A DNA stretch of 64,000 bases. Source: Denticeps clupeoides (Eukaryota > Chordata > Actinopteri > Clupeiformes > Denticipitidae). Both the position numbers and the translations under genes were made by a program. Shown one piece after another: positions 47,303 to 59,181 of this stretch. The stretch spans positions 36,264,400 through 36,328,399 of the forward strand of contig NC_041708.1 in assembly GCF_900700375.1 (NCBI RefSeq). The letters run 5' to 3'. The notes beneath the pieces are model-generated. The model made no database searches, had not been told where the DNA came from, and was given only the letters and a program-made list of their open reading frames with translations. How positions within the stretch are numbered: the first letter of the stretch is position 1; each line of letters opens with the position of its first letter.

Positions 47303-47414
47303 TCTGTGTGTGTGTGTGTGTGTGTGTATGTATGAGTAAGCAAGCATGACGTGTCTTTGTGTGTGTGCGTGTGTGTGTGTGTGTGTGTGTATGTATGAGT
47401 AAGCAAGCATGACA

Positions 47415-47454
<40 letters not shown>

Positions 47455-47460
47455 CTTGGA
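47226..47460. repeat. Compound (GT)n minisatellite with atgagtaagcaagcatgac units
   Basis: Blocks of (GT)n alternate with a unit of about 30 bases (tatgagtaagcaagcatgac then gtgtct) in three to four tandem copies, the first written tatgattaagcaagcatga. The unit derives from the end of the direct repeat, so the array grew from that copy only. Confidence 0.9.
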
Positions 47461-49940
47461 CACTAACTAACTGCACAGTATATCACTATGGGTATTAGAG
47501 CACTGATCTGGTCCCTCTCCAGCATCCTTTCTCCGGGGTTAATAAGGGTAATTAATGGTTTCCAGTGATTCAACAAAAAATAATTACCCTCCCTTATCAT
47601 TAATCTTTACAGGATTAGTTTGAACGGCAGACCAACAATCACTTTTCATTACACATCCGAAAAGAAAAAAATCCTGATTAAAATAGATTTTTCTAACTTA
47701 AGTCAATAAGCCGAGCTGCTTGAACTCAGTGATGTGTTTGAGACGAGGGAGCGGAGGGTCCTTTATTTATACCCAGCATCTGAGTCACAAATGTCATTGA
47801 TTAGTTTCCCTTAGTTCCATCATCGGAATTGCGCTTGCTTTAATAAAAGAGTGGTTTAATAAAAGTGAATGTGTTTTTCTGTTAATTATTACCTTGAATG
47901 ATGATTATTCTATATATGATCATTAAAAACTCAGATTCTGCATAAATCCAGAAAATGTTTTGCCTGTTACCTATTTTAAATAGCAAAAGGGCAACATAGC
48001 ATTCGTAATACTGGCAGAACTGCTGAAACAGAGTGGCACGGCAGTGCAGTAACTCAGATCAAGGGTACCTTGAGGACTGGTTTGGAGGACTCAACCCCTC
48101 CAAACCAGACCTCCTTAAGGCTCCTTCAGACTACATTCCCCCAGCTGGCTGTAGTTTCAAAGACTCAATAAGCTGCGAGCTGTACTCTATACTATATCAC
48201 AGATTGAAAATTTCATTTCGAAACACAAACATATTTCATTTTTAAACACAACATTCACTTCATTCACTTGCTGTCAAATTCTGTACTTCCTTTTGAAGTT
48301 TTGGTTTTGATTAATGCCCTGAAGATGAGCTTTTTCAGCAGACTGAAGCAGCCTTCCTGTGGTCTTTTGTTCTTTCTGCTTTAACAGCCAAAACGCAGGA
48401 TCCTGCTCTCACCGTGCTCCAAACCACAATTCATTACAACATGATTGCAGGTTAGACCTGGCTATTGTTGCTTATTCACCTTAGAGCAAAACCTCAAAAC
48501 TGGCACGAACCCATTGGTCCCCGTGTCTCAAGATCTCCAACACCTCTAAACGTAGTGAAACCAGGGGAAGGACCCCAAGACACCCTGCTTTATTCGGACA
48601 ACGTTGTTGAATACCTGGAGCACCCCGGAGCACATGAACTACGAGAATTTCTTCAAATATATCTACAGATATTACTGTCGCAAAATGTGTCTCCGCCAAG
48701 TACAGATGTAAACGTTAAGGCAGACACCATATTTCAAATGTTTTACATGGTTCCTGTAGGTATTTTCTGACATGCATTTTTTAAAATCCGCTGCTTGAGG
48801 GCAGTGTTGGGGAGCAGTGATTAAAGAACCACATTTTAAAAAAGCTTGTTGGAGGTTATATGCATAGTGAAATAGTAACTGCCCTTCTTTGATTATTTAA
48901 CAAGTTATGCAGCAAATACAACTGACACTGCAAATATATCTGCCCTTTGTCCAGCTATGCCTCCATCTTCTTTCACCATGACCACTGTGAAGGAAGTGCA
49001 TTCATCAGGCAACCCCCAGTCCTCTTACCTTCCCAAAGTTATGCAACACTACCACCACTGTTCCTCAATGGACACTGAATATGGAGCTAAGGCTCACATT
49101 TCTTACAGTTTCCCATGGATAGTTGGGTATTTTATTTATGTCTTATGTTATGCTCTGGAAACATATTGGCACTTTTTTTGCTGTATGTGACTTTTTTTGT
49201 GTTATTATTTTGTCTAATATGCACTTTACTAATGTGATTATTTTATTTCAAGTACCTAGTTTCTAAGTTCCTTTCCCAACAGCATTGCTTCAGGGTGAGA
49301 TTGATGGAGAAGTGCAACATCGCCCTCTAGCGACGGCCAACTGAAATACGATGCTGTGCATTCCTCAGAAATCTGGAATGATGGTTATCAGATTATTGAA
49401 TAATTCCGTGGTCTATAATATTTGCAGTTGATTTAGCCGCAGAATAATCAAACAGACTGGTTACCACACATGACTGCCTACTGTGCCCAGACACACGTAA
49501 GTACGTTAATGCGACGTCGCGTTTTCTGTAAGCCTTTAAATCCTTTAATACAAGGGTGCAGCAGGTCAAGCGCAGACTAACGACGTTAACATCGGAATGG
49601 TGAAGTTCGAACACCCTCCCTAAATACCGTCCATTTTTCCGACCGTTCCAACCAACGTTGCCAGGTCTCACCTCAGTACCACGTCTGAACAGCCAAAGCG
49701 GTTTAATATTATTGACAAAATTTGCTCTTTTTCTGAACGTACAACACAAAGTTGCAATGTGGCCTTACTATTCGACATTGCAATTATCAAATCTCACATA
49801 ATTTATGTGATTACATCTGACGTTGCATTTGGCTTGGTAGATCCCTCGAGATTTGTTTTACTAGACATAACCGAATAGTGTTTTATCATTTCTTTTTTTC
49901 ATAAAAACTGACTTGGCAACACGACTCAATGGGCAGGGCG
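47461..49940. other. Gene-poor interval, right part
   Basis: No confirmed gene. It contains a short perfect inverted repeat (48077-48108) and a 51-codon protein-like frame at 48559-48711 of unknown origin. Open frames at 48465-48770 (+) and 49393-49749 (-) have no recognised homology. Confidence 0.4.
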
Positions 49941-50100
49941 CGTCATCACGTCAGTGCGGGGGGCGGGGCCTGTGCGGGGGGCGGGGCCTGTGCGGGCTGC
50001 GACCTGTGAGAAACAATGTCAACACAGGAACTCGGCGCCCAGGACAGAAGTCAGCGTGGCTCTGGGGACCCATCGCGGGGAAGCGTGGTGAGAGGGTTTT
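49941..50100 (+). promoter_or_regulatory. CpG island and possible first exon of the downstream gene
   Basis: Two tandem gggggcggggcctgtgc GC-box units lie at about 49958-49992, followed by CpG-rich sequence. An ATG at 50015 in a fair context opens a 24-codon frame (MSTQELGAQDRSQRGSG...) that runs straight into a donor-like gtgagagg at 50087. This looks like the promoter and first coding exon of a plus-strand gene, most simply the exph5 candidate 3 kb downstream. I could not connect it by a convincing chain of exons. Confidence 0.4.
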
Positions 50101-51810
50101 AACTTTTATACTTTTATGCTCTCGCCACCTACATCGGACTCGTTTCACACAGTTTAATGAGTGGTGTTATTCAGCTGTATGTAAAAAAAGCAAACAGAAC
50201 ATATGTATGTTTGTATTTATATATATATTTATATATATAAATCTCACACAGTGATTTATACAAAAAAAAAACAGAATTCTTCAAATACGCTGTAGTCCTG
50301 TTGGACCTTCATGGACTTATCTGTTAACTGTAGGTGTGTGCATGGAATGGCCTTTCATTGATAAGCAGCCTCTGGTGCTACACCATTTTATAAAAAAAAA
50401 AATCTACGCCCAGCGCATTGCAGTTACTTTACTTTGATTTCTTCCCAAATCAATAACAGTCACATGTTACTGTTTACGGTGTAAACGTCTTTACTTTTTG
50501 TCCTCTTCTGGTTGTACCAACAGAGTGGACGATGCCCTGGTTTGCCGTTCACCAGGGTGTGTATCCATACTTTTTGTCTTCTTGATTTAAACTCAGGCCA
50601 GTTTGAAGTGCTGCTTTCTGTTTTTAGAATGGCAAATGTTGGCCTGCATTTAAGAAACTGTGAACCCAGTTTAAAGAGTTATAAATGTGATATCTGACGT
50701 TTTGTGCAACTGACTGCCACTGACTGGGTTTGTGTTAAGAGGAACAAATCCTTTTCCTCAATGTTAAAAAAAGATTTGACAGGAATCTGGACATGCCCAG
50801 CCTTGCTAGATAATTTTTATCTTACTGCAGATGAGGCCATTTCAAGCGTTATGTAATCGTGCTCAGTCTGCCCATAATGATTAATGACAAAAAAAAGACT
50901 CACTAAATGCAAAATGTTACAAGTAATGTCATGATTTTGGCATGGTTCATATGCAGGTTTGCTCTGTGTGTTTCTCAGCAGGCTAAGTGCAGTGGATGGG
51001 TTTGTGCAGCCACAGAGCGGCTCCTTGCAGCTGATGCTTAAACACAGGAGACCCAGGTGGGATTTTATGGACTGCACATGCTCCTGCATAACTTGCACAC
51101 CTGTCATGCACAGGATTCCAGAAAACACTTTAGGTGCTTCAAACCCCTCTGTGAGGAATGCTGATGCTCTACCATCTGACACAGATGCAAGAAATTGAGA
51201 TAAGATTCTCTCGTTTCTTTGTCTGTGTTCATTTAAATACAAAGATATTACAGCTGTGGACCTTTATGATATAATAAGTATGCTAAATATATTCTCAGCC
51301 TTTCCACAAACAAAATAGCAGGCCTTTTTTAATTAATGTGAAAATATTAGGCATTTATATGAAATAAAAAACAGATTGTTTACATGCCTATGTAATTTTT
51401 TGACTTGAATTCAACTGTTCTCTGCAGACACATTGTGGTCAAGGGTCATTAGGTGATTGATCTGTCTATGGTGCGTTAAGAAGGTGCCGGTCTTTTTAAT
51501 GATTAATCATTACTCAGCCTTATCAGACGCAAATTGTGTTGTCCTTTAGACCTCCGGCATAATGTGGCAGAGCCGCCCAGTCTATCGGTACTTGTTTGAC
51601 TGTTTGCGCAGGTGAACTTGAGCCATGCTTAAAGACTGATTCTCATGCATTCCACTGTCATTTATAAGTCTGGGTGTGTGCGCTTGTGTTTCTTGCTGGG
51701 GGGTGTTCCACAAAGCAGGATTTTTCAGTTGCCAGTGTTAGCTTGTGCTTATGGCGTGTCCAGTAGGTATGTCCCTCAGCAAAATTTCTATTGGAGAATT
51801 ATGTTCTCCA

Positions 51811-51990
51811 GCTTACATTTACATTTGCCACATTTATCAGACGCCCTTAATCTATCAGTAGTTACAGGGACAGTCCCCCCCCTGGAGACACTCGGGGTTA
51901 AGTGTCTTGCTCAGGGACACAATGGGGGAATGTGGGAATTGAACCTGGGTCTTCTGGTGAGTGTGTTACCCACTACGCTACTACCGCCCT
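51811..51990 (-). repeat. SINE-B copy, inverted
   Basis: It starts ttacatttacatttgccaca, then tcagacgccctta, and ends gtgttacccactacgctact. Small deletions occur in the tail and the B-box side. Confidence 0.83.
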
Positions 51991-52614
51991 CAGCTAACTG
52001 GGATATCCTGCTTCATGGAATACCGCCGTCTGCTGACTCTGTATTTACACACAACGCTCAGCAAGTGTGTACATGTGTCAGAGAGACTAAAAGCTCAAAT
52101 TAAGCCTTGTCCTCTCATTTTTGTCTCTTTGATTCTCTAACAGTTTAACATTAAAACATGAAGGTGTGCTGGAATGTGGTTGATCTTGCTGATCAAGGTT
52201 CTTGGACTTGATCCAGTTCAGAAATGGCAGAATCTGAAAATAAATTATAGCAGAAATAAACAATTGCTTCAGTGATTCTTGGCTAATTCACATTGACATA
52301 CGTTCATGATTTCAGCCTGAATGCAGTTATGAATGCAAGCAGATCTGATAAAGTAATACTCTTATACAAAACTTTATGTTTGGGGACATAAGCAAATATG
52401 TATTTACCTGTGTGAAGTCGTCGTCTTCCTTTGGCTGATCCTGCCACAGTGGATCAGCTGATTGTCTGCACAATTGATTTGGCAAAAGTTTTACACAACC
52501 ATCCCTGTTTAGCCAGGCTTGGGTCTGGCATCAAGAAACATGCATCTTCCGTGGCTAGGTTATTTACCTGTATTAAAAAAGTGAAAGCTGTCACATATGG
52601 CACAGCACCCATTC

Positions 52615-52638
52615 CTTTCCTGCTAGGCCACCACTGCC
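52615..52638 (-). repeat. SINE-A 5' end scrap
   Basis: gctaggccaccactgcccc is the inverted first bases of SINE-A; nothing more of the element is attached. Confidence 0.5.
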
Positions 52639-52986
52639 CCAGTTAATGTTAATGTAAAAAAAATATGATAATAAAGTGGTGTAAGAATTGCATTACTTAC
52701 AAATGACCAAAAAAAAGTTTTTCCCTGTCTCACTATGATGTGGAACATGATTGCAGAAATTATTTCTAAAATAAAAGTGCACATCTTGCAAATATGCTGT
52801 ACAGTTTCTTAGAACATGACCTTAACACTTTTGTATTGTTCCTTGGCAGATATATAACAGAAGGTATACATTGCAGTGACCAGCTGCAGAGAAGAGAAGA
52901 GAATGGTCCAGAACCCAATGCTGACACTCAGCCCTTTTTATTAAGGCATTATGGACTAGAAGGGGACCGCTGGTTTTGACACTGCA

Positions 52987-55900
52987 GTGAATGGCCTGCA
53001 GAACTGTCTGATCAGTAGGATTTTAGTCATGTTGGCATCTACCCTGGCTACAGTACTGGTCCCGAATTGGAGAGTCAGATCCAGGAGGCAGAAGCAGGAG
53101 GTTGCAGATGAAACTGTAGTAAGCAGACTGGACGTTAGCTCATCTGAACCACTGAGAACAGATGGATCTCAACTCCGAGATGTGTTTCCAGAGTTAAGCA
53201 GCAGGAACAACCCTTCAGCAAGGCTGACTGAGGAGCAGATTGGGAGCAGCTCATCCAATGTAAGAACACATGTATCTACAAAACTACATCTTTCTAACTC
53301 CTTCACAGTGGACATGAGTGGGGGTTTACAGGACAGAGCGGATGTTGCTCCTCCTATGACAGGACCACCCGCATCAGCTCAAGCACCCACATCACCTCGG
53401 AACCTGAGCCACCAGCAGCCAAGGATGACGTCACAGCCTGGTGCTGAGCAAAGAACATTTTCTTCTCCATGGTCCAGCTCTACCCCCAGCAGCTTGCTTT
53501 TCTCCCTCAGGCGCCTGAACTCAAGTTCTCGAGACACAAACCCCACCTCTCCAACCTCCCCCAGCAAAAAAGTTTTCCGGATGTCCCAGCAGCAGTCATC
53601 TGGGGCTTTACAAAACAGCAGAGCAGAGACGTTTAGGTCACAAACACCACCGACTTCCTTTAACAAAAAAGCAGATGGATCTGCCATGCATCTTGGCAGC
53701 AGAGAGGCTAAAACGACAGTTTTTATATTTTCTTCTTCAGAAGGAGACCAGGAACTACAGAAGCCGCAAACCACAGGTCCAACTGAAACATCCTTCTTTC
53801 AGAGAGGACTGTCAACTCCTTCCATGTTAAAATATAGCAGCCTGGACTTCTCCACAGCTCCACAGCACAGGACAACACCTGGTTCCATGTTGCATAGACA
53901 GAGGTTCATACCACCAAACCTGGACAACACTGAGACACGGACGATGAGCAGTCCTGACACTTCCGGTCCAAATCCTTTACATAGCCCTCAAAACCTTAAT
54001 TCCCTTATTTTTACAAGACATGGCTCACCCAATAGTGCAGTCCACCACCATGAAAGGTCCTTCAGTTCCTTGTCCTCCATGGAGAGTGTGTGCTCTTCCT
54101 TAAGACAGAGATCCTTCACAGATAGCCTGTCTCCCTCTGATGATAAGATTTTCCCCTCCGTTGAGAGAACAGACCCATCCCATGTCTGGCAGAAATATCT
54201 AGACTCTGGTGGCTCCCTTAGGAGACAACCTCTGTCGACTCAGAGCCCTGGAGCGATGCCCAATCCCCTCTCTCCGACGAGGCCTCTCCGAAGTGTCCGA
54301 GCTCCAGACATTTACTCATCCCTAAGACCCAATAGCCAAACTTTATCCTCTTCATCATCCCCAAATGCCTGCACTCTGCAGTTAGAAAGGAGAGAGGTAC
54401 CTGTTACATCTGCATCACCCGAGTGGGATGCAGTCATGCCGTGGGGCCAGAAAATGTCCTCTCCTGCTAAAGGCTCAACTTCAAGATTTAATTCTGATTT
54501 GAGTTCACCTCAGATCCTGGATAATAAAGAAGTCCTCAAGAGCAGGTCACCACTGTCTCTTCCTCCAGACCTTGGAAGTAACCTGAAGGCTCGCTTCAGT
54601 TCGTCCCCCTATTTCAGCCTCATATCTGCACGAATGTCACCAAATTCAGATACTTCGCCTCCGCTGGTCTCACCAGTACAAGATAAATCTTTACCATGTG
54701 ATCAAACAGCCACAGTGTTGGACACAAGTACTGCAGGCAGACATTTTCAGTCACCTCTAAGTGCCTCAAGTGTATTGGCGAAATCCCAGATTGATCACAC
54801 TGATTCTCCTGATAATCATATGTTGGTATTCAGGCCAGTAGGACCTCAGGGGCTTACTGCAAGATACTTGCAAGATACCCATGATGGAAATGTTGCTGGG
54901 GAAAACACATTCCCATGTCAATCCTCTGCTCCCTCCAAGTGGCAACTGATCAGTGAACCAGATTCCCATCAGAGGACCACGACTCAGTTTACTATTAGTA
55001 GCATCAAAAAGGAGGACATTGTGGATGGTCGTGTGAAAGATAATCAGGCCGCCAGTGAGGGTAAACATTTCAGCAGCAGTCCTGTAACAGAGAACCAGAA
55101 AAGGAAAAGGAGTCTCTTTGCATTAAGTTCTCAGAAGGAAAATGTCAGTCCTTCATGTCCTAGTCTATCAAAAGATGCTCATGTTGAGAAGAATGGATCA
55201 AGCGGATCAAAGATGGATCAAGTGCTGAACCGAATCAGACAGACTTTCAGCATAAAACGTGCAGAACAAGAGAGTCCAACTCTGAAAAAGAAGGAGAAAT
55301 TTTTACTGAAGTCATCTGGAAGTGAGTCTTCTGCGGAATCGTGTAGAGGGGGCAGACTGGAAGGTCCATCTCTGAAGAAGGAGATTTCTGTTCCTTCAGA
55401 CATCAGAAAGTCAGCTGGTGCCACGCAGCTGCCTTACCAGGATTCTAAAAAGCCAATGACTTCTCAGGTCCAAAAAGATCAGCAGAACCATGAATTAGTT
55501 TTGGACAAAACTAGAAATAAATCTGTCCAAAAGGATTATAGTGCTAACAGACAGTCCAGTCATGGAAACCGCTATGCTACACTTCCAGCTTATCGGAAGA
55601 TGTCAGCAAGTTCCTCCAACCTCTACAGCGCCTTGCGTTTTGATTTAGAAGACGAGGACAATGAAGTCAAGTTTTACAGAAGAATCATGCCCCAGAGAAG
55701 AAACACATCTCTGAGTGAGGCTGAGGACAATCTAGTCTCCAGCAGTTCTGCACATGGCAAAGAAAGACACTACAGCGGAGGACCTTCTCCTTTCTATACC
55801 GATGTGAAGTATGGTCTGGACCGCAGGCGCTCCTGTTCAGTGACAAACGTCTTCTCAAGCCGCCCCTCAGGTCCCGGTCGCATCTCAACCGCCTCAAAGA

Positions 55901-56346
55901 CAAGCAGCGTCAGTGACCTTTCATGTCCACCCGACCTTATTAACTCGGATGATGTGTTTTATCAGATGACAAGCAGCCCTGGTGGCCCTCAGAGTCACAA
56001 ACTGAGAACCACGCAGCACCGATCAGACCCCAGTCCTCAAGCTGAGGCAACAAGCAGGAGTCCAAGTAGTCCGGAGAGCACTTACTTCCCATGGGATAAG
56101 GAATCTGACCCTACCCCGCCCCCATCACCGCCATTCTCGCCCACCAGCAGACGTATGGCGCGGATCCCCAGCTCCTCCTCCACCGGCAGCCGGACTTCGC
56201 AGGACAGCTTGTCGCCAAGAGGACTCTTACCGTCCAAGAGTTACAAGGCGAGCCTGTCTGTCTTCGAGGAGTCCAGTTCTGACTCCTCCACTACAGATGA
56301 CGAGTATTACCTGGGTGACGGGGATGGAAAAGAAACCGAATTCTAG
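52987..56346 (+). CDS. exph5: Giant Ser-rich exon, probable exophilin-5 (EXPH5/Slac2-b) last exon
   Basis: A single uninterrupted frame of about 1119 codons; the first ATG in it is at 53029. It is Ser/Pro/Thr-rich and low in structure. Blocks that look constrained are KMDQVLNRIRQTFSIKR (about residue 743), RYATLPAYRKMSASSSNLYS (about 863), RRNTSLSEAEDNL (about 900), FYTDVKYGLDRRRSCSVTNV and FSSRPSGPGR. The acidic end is SSSDSSTTDDEYYLGDGDGK. One giant final exon, RIRQTFS and YATLP motifs and a TDDEYY-type end fit vertebrate EXPH5, a Rab27 effector in vesicle traffic. The next gene, C11orf65, is also an EXPH5 neighbour on human 11q22. Identity is inference, and no sequence search was possible. 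The true 5' boundary is unclear: the best acceptor (ttgttccttggcag at 52849) leads into another frame, and a Rab-binding domain is not visible. A hydrophobic run near the N terminus may not be translated. The polyA signal is AATAAA at 56501-56506. Confidence 0.6.
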   Translation: MNGLQNCLISRILVMLASTLATVLVPNWRVRSRRQKQEVADETVVSRLDVSSSEPLRTDGSQLRDVFPELSSRNNPSARLTEEQIGSSSSNVRTHVSTKLHLSNSFTVDMSGGLQDRADVAPPMTGPPASAQAPTSPRNLSHQQPRMTSQPGAEQRTFSSPWSSSTPSSLLFSLRRLNSSSRDTNPTSPTSPSKKVFRMSQQQSSGALQNSRAETFRSQTPPTSFNKKADGSAMHLGSREAKTTVFIFSSSEGDQELQKPQTTGPTETSFFQRGLSTPSMLKYSSLDFSTAPQHRTTPGSMLHRQRFIPPNLDNTETRTMSSPDTSGPNPLHSPQNLNSLIFTRHGSPNSAVHHHERSFSSLSSMESVCSSLRQRSFTDSLSPSDDKIFPSVERTDPSHVWQKYLDSGGSLRRQPLSTQSPGAMPNPLSPTRPLRSVRAPDIYSSLRPNSQTLSSSSSPNACTLQLERREVPVTSASPEWDAVMPWGQKMSSPAKGSTSRFNSDLSSPQILDNKEVLKSRSPLSLPPDLGSNLKARFSSSPYFSLISARMSPNSDTSPPLVSPVQDKSLPCDQTATVLDTSTAGRHFQSPLSASSVLAKSQIDHTDSPDNHMLVFRPVGPQGLTARYLQDTHDGNVAGENTFPCQSSAPSKWQLISEPDSHQRTTTQFTISSIKKEDIVDGRVKDNQAASEGKHFSSSPVTENQKRKRSLFALSSQKENVSPSCPSLSKDAHVEKNGSSGSKMDQVLNRIRQTFSIKRAEQESPTLKKKEKFLLKSSGSESSAESCRGGRLEGPSLKKEISVPSDIRKSAGATQLPYQDSKKPMTSQVQKDQQNHELVLDKTRNKSVQKDYSANRQSSHGNRYATLPAYRKMSASSSNLYSALRFDLEDEDNEVKFYRRIMPQRRNTSLSEAEDNLVSSSSAHGKERHYSGGPSPFYTDVKYGLDRRRSCSVTNVFSSRPSGPGRISTASKTSSVSDLSCPPDLINSDDVFYQMTSSPGGPQSHKLRTTQHRSDPSPQAEATSRSPSSPESTYFPWDKESDPTPPPSPPFSPTSRRMARIPSSSSTGSRTSQDSLSPRGLLPSKSYKASLSVFEESSSDSSTTDDEYYLGDGDGKETEF

Positions 56347-57690
56347 AGGCAAAGATTTCATCGACAGTTTTAGTGAATGTATCAGGATGTTTTTTTTCCA
56401 TTTAATGGTTATTATAATGGTTTTATTGTTAAAATTCATTATTGTAGATTATGAAGATATGTTGATATGTTTTTTTTTGTTAATATCGCTGTAAAAAACT
56501 AATAAATATTACTCTAAAAGCTTTGCAGGGACATCTAAATATTCTGAATTTTTTAAAAATATTTAGTTAATTTCAGATTCAATTCATTAAAGTTGTACAT
56601 GTTTATTGTCCTCTGTTTAATTTAATTTTAAACCACTAATGGTAACAGTACCATGTGCTTACACTCGTAATAGAGCGGTGAATGTAAATTGTCCTGTGTC
56701 TATGTCTGCACACTGGAGACAATTGCAATAAGATATACGAACGCGTTTTCAGACTGTGCTGTTGCAGAGAGCCGTGTGCTGGAAGTACACGCACACTCGG
56801 AATAATGGCCTTTGAAAATCTCTCTTTAATGTCAGTGGGTGAGGCTCACATTCTTTTATGAAAAAAGGGTGCTGCTGTCTGTCTATATGATTGCGGTTTT
56901 AATGATGTCATGAGTCATTTTTGTGACCTTTGCACCTGGGCAAAGTTCATTGTAAGAGATGCCGTACTTCTGCTGTGCTTTGTTTCGACATTCCAGTAAT
57001 AAAAATCTATATAAAGCTATATAGATAAGTACAGTTTATTACACTAAAAAAAACTAAACATCTGAACAGCAACCATTTCTGGCTATGTATAAATTGCTTA
57101 TGAATAAAGATGGTGAGCTATAAAAACTTTAGACATATCCCTGTGGTCTAGTGTTCTCGATTTTATTGCATGGTAAGTGAATAGAAGTGAATACTGTATG
57201 TTATAATAATGTGCAATAGATTGTCCAATCATTAAGTGAGTTTCTTAGTAACGGTAACAGTACACTTTTTGGAGAGGTATTTCCTGCTGGGAAATATGGT
57301 GGTGGAAGTGTTACAGATCAGCAATGATTCCAGAGTTTTTTAAAGAATCTATGAGATGTACTTTTACCTCATTTTTATGGCTTCTTTTTTTTTTTTAATC
57401 GATTGGAAGATGTTAAATACAGCCAAATGTGCCTTATTGATTTTATAATGTATACTGATAAGGATGACACCACCTCTGAGGCCATGGTTTCTCTAGCTTT
57501 GTGTGTTTTCCTCTGGTTCCCTCCCATCACCCAAAGACATGTGCACAAGGTGGAGTGGTGACAGTAAACTTACCGTAGCCACATTGTGTGAATGGTGCGT
57601 GCATTCTGCAAGGTGCCAGGATGTCTACTAATTATTAAAATGATTAATGACAAACTATTAAAACCAAGTGGTTACGTACAGTTACCTCTC

Positions 57691-57726
<36 letters not shown>

Positions 57727-59181
57727 TAATCCTGGTTCTAATGATAGTTTTAGTCAGAAATTGGCACTAAACACTACATTGTGCTTTACATAATTGCCTT
57801 GAGGTGTGAGTCTGTTGCTTGTCAACCCTCTCCACCCATGTAGTTGTTCCTTCCAAACTGACTGTCTAATCTTGTGTTATCCCTCAGGCAACCTTGTGAA
57901 ATTTGGCGTAAAGGGAGGAACACAGTCATGTAACGATACCTAATCATGCAAATTCGGATATTGTTTAAACACGCCTTATCTTAAAAATATTGATTATGAA
58001 AAGTGGATGAGAATATTGTGCTGTGTACAGTACAGTGTGCTCCGTCCATGCCTGTGAATTAAAAATATTAACTGCAATATTGCTTAACTGTATGATGAAG
58101 GACATTTAAAGTTTTGGAACAGCCCAACTGTGGGGTGACCTGAATTGAAAAGGAAGAGTAGGAATATTATTGCCAAGAAAGTATTAGTTTAAGGGTGTGC
58201 ACACTAATCCAGCCAATTTATTGTGTGTTTTATTTTTTTATGTATTTTTCCCCTGACAGATTTGTTGAATTGTACAGGTTGGAGGTCACAGCCTGATGTG
58301 TGATCCGCGTACACGATGTGTGTAGTTCGGCGTAAACTTGCTTCTGGCGTGGCAACTTTTGACTGGTTAAAACAACAGAAGTTCATTGCAGGACACAGAA
58401 ACATCTTTATTTCATGACAATTGATTCCCGCGTCTAGACAAAATTCCCAAGCTATACAAACAATTGTTTTACAACATTTAACAACACAATATATTGCACC
58501 ATTGCTGGTTTAGTGTTAAGAGGGTGGTTGTTTGTCGTTGCTGTGACAACAAGGTTGAAAGGGTGCAGGCATTAACAGGAACAGACTGATGCATGTATGC
58601 ATGTAAGGTAGGCTGCTGAAAACACCAATGAGTTTGAAATATTAAACTCTTGCCCAGGTTAAATATTAACCTTTTTTAAGTGGTATATGCAAAGATGAAA
58701 ACTGAAGCATGCACCGGCGTAACGTTGTGTCTTGATTATATTGAACTGGAAACAAAGAAAATGGTACCATGGTATACTTTTCCCATGAAATTTACCAAGA
58801 AAGCATTAATAACCTTATTAGCATTATCTGTGAAACCTATGAGTGGTGTTTGAACCTGATGAGTCTATTATTAAAAATGTCTCGAAAGCCTGAAACATTC
58901 TTGCTGGTTAATCAGTAAGAAAAAGAAAACTGAGGATCCGATAGGTTGTAATTATGATGCTATGTAATCATTTGTATTACCCTATGCAAGGACTTTAATG
59001 ATTTGTATTTTACTGCTGAATGGCTCATATTTTCATAGGTGATTGTCTTTGCACCCCACTGTTCTTGCACAACGCATCACAACATTAGAGCATCTGCCTA
59101 GGCCATGCATTGCAATAATTAGATAAAGTAGTAGCTTTTCACTTTAAGACATTGCACATCCAGACCGAACAGACTGAACAT
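56347..59181. other. 3' UTR and intergenic before mfi
   Basis: It begins as the 3' UTR of the giant-exon gene (AATAAA at 56501-56506) and continues as AT-rich intergenic sequence, with a (GT)n microsatellite at about 57693-57724. No exon was recognised. Confidence 0.6.
57693..57724. repeat. (GT)n microsatellite
   Basis: About 32 bases of uninterrupted gt repeats, seen directly. Confidence 0.95.

Larger units (their letters stand above)
50101..52849. other. Presumed intron(s) or intergenic before the giant exon
   Basis: Holds a SINE-B copy (51811-51990) and a SINE-A scrap (about 52615-52638). A 33-base segment at 50522-50554 has good flanking signals (accaacag and gtgtgt) and could be a mini-exon. 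I searched for a Slp/Slac2-type Rab-binding helix and saw none. Confidence 0.4.

Noticed and set aside
47164-47476. Repeat array considered as a CRISPR-like or coding repeat
   Set aside because: Units are GT-rich and vary by slippage, with no unique spacers and no protein logic; it is a vertebrate minisatellite.
49393-49749. 118-codon minus-strand frame beside the 50 kb CpG island
   Set aside because: Considered as a divergent gene from a bidirectional promoter, but no conserved motif and no convincing exon chain was seen.
53379-53774. 131-codon antisense frame within the giant exon
   Set aside because: Shadow of the Ser-rich plus-strand frame.
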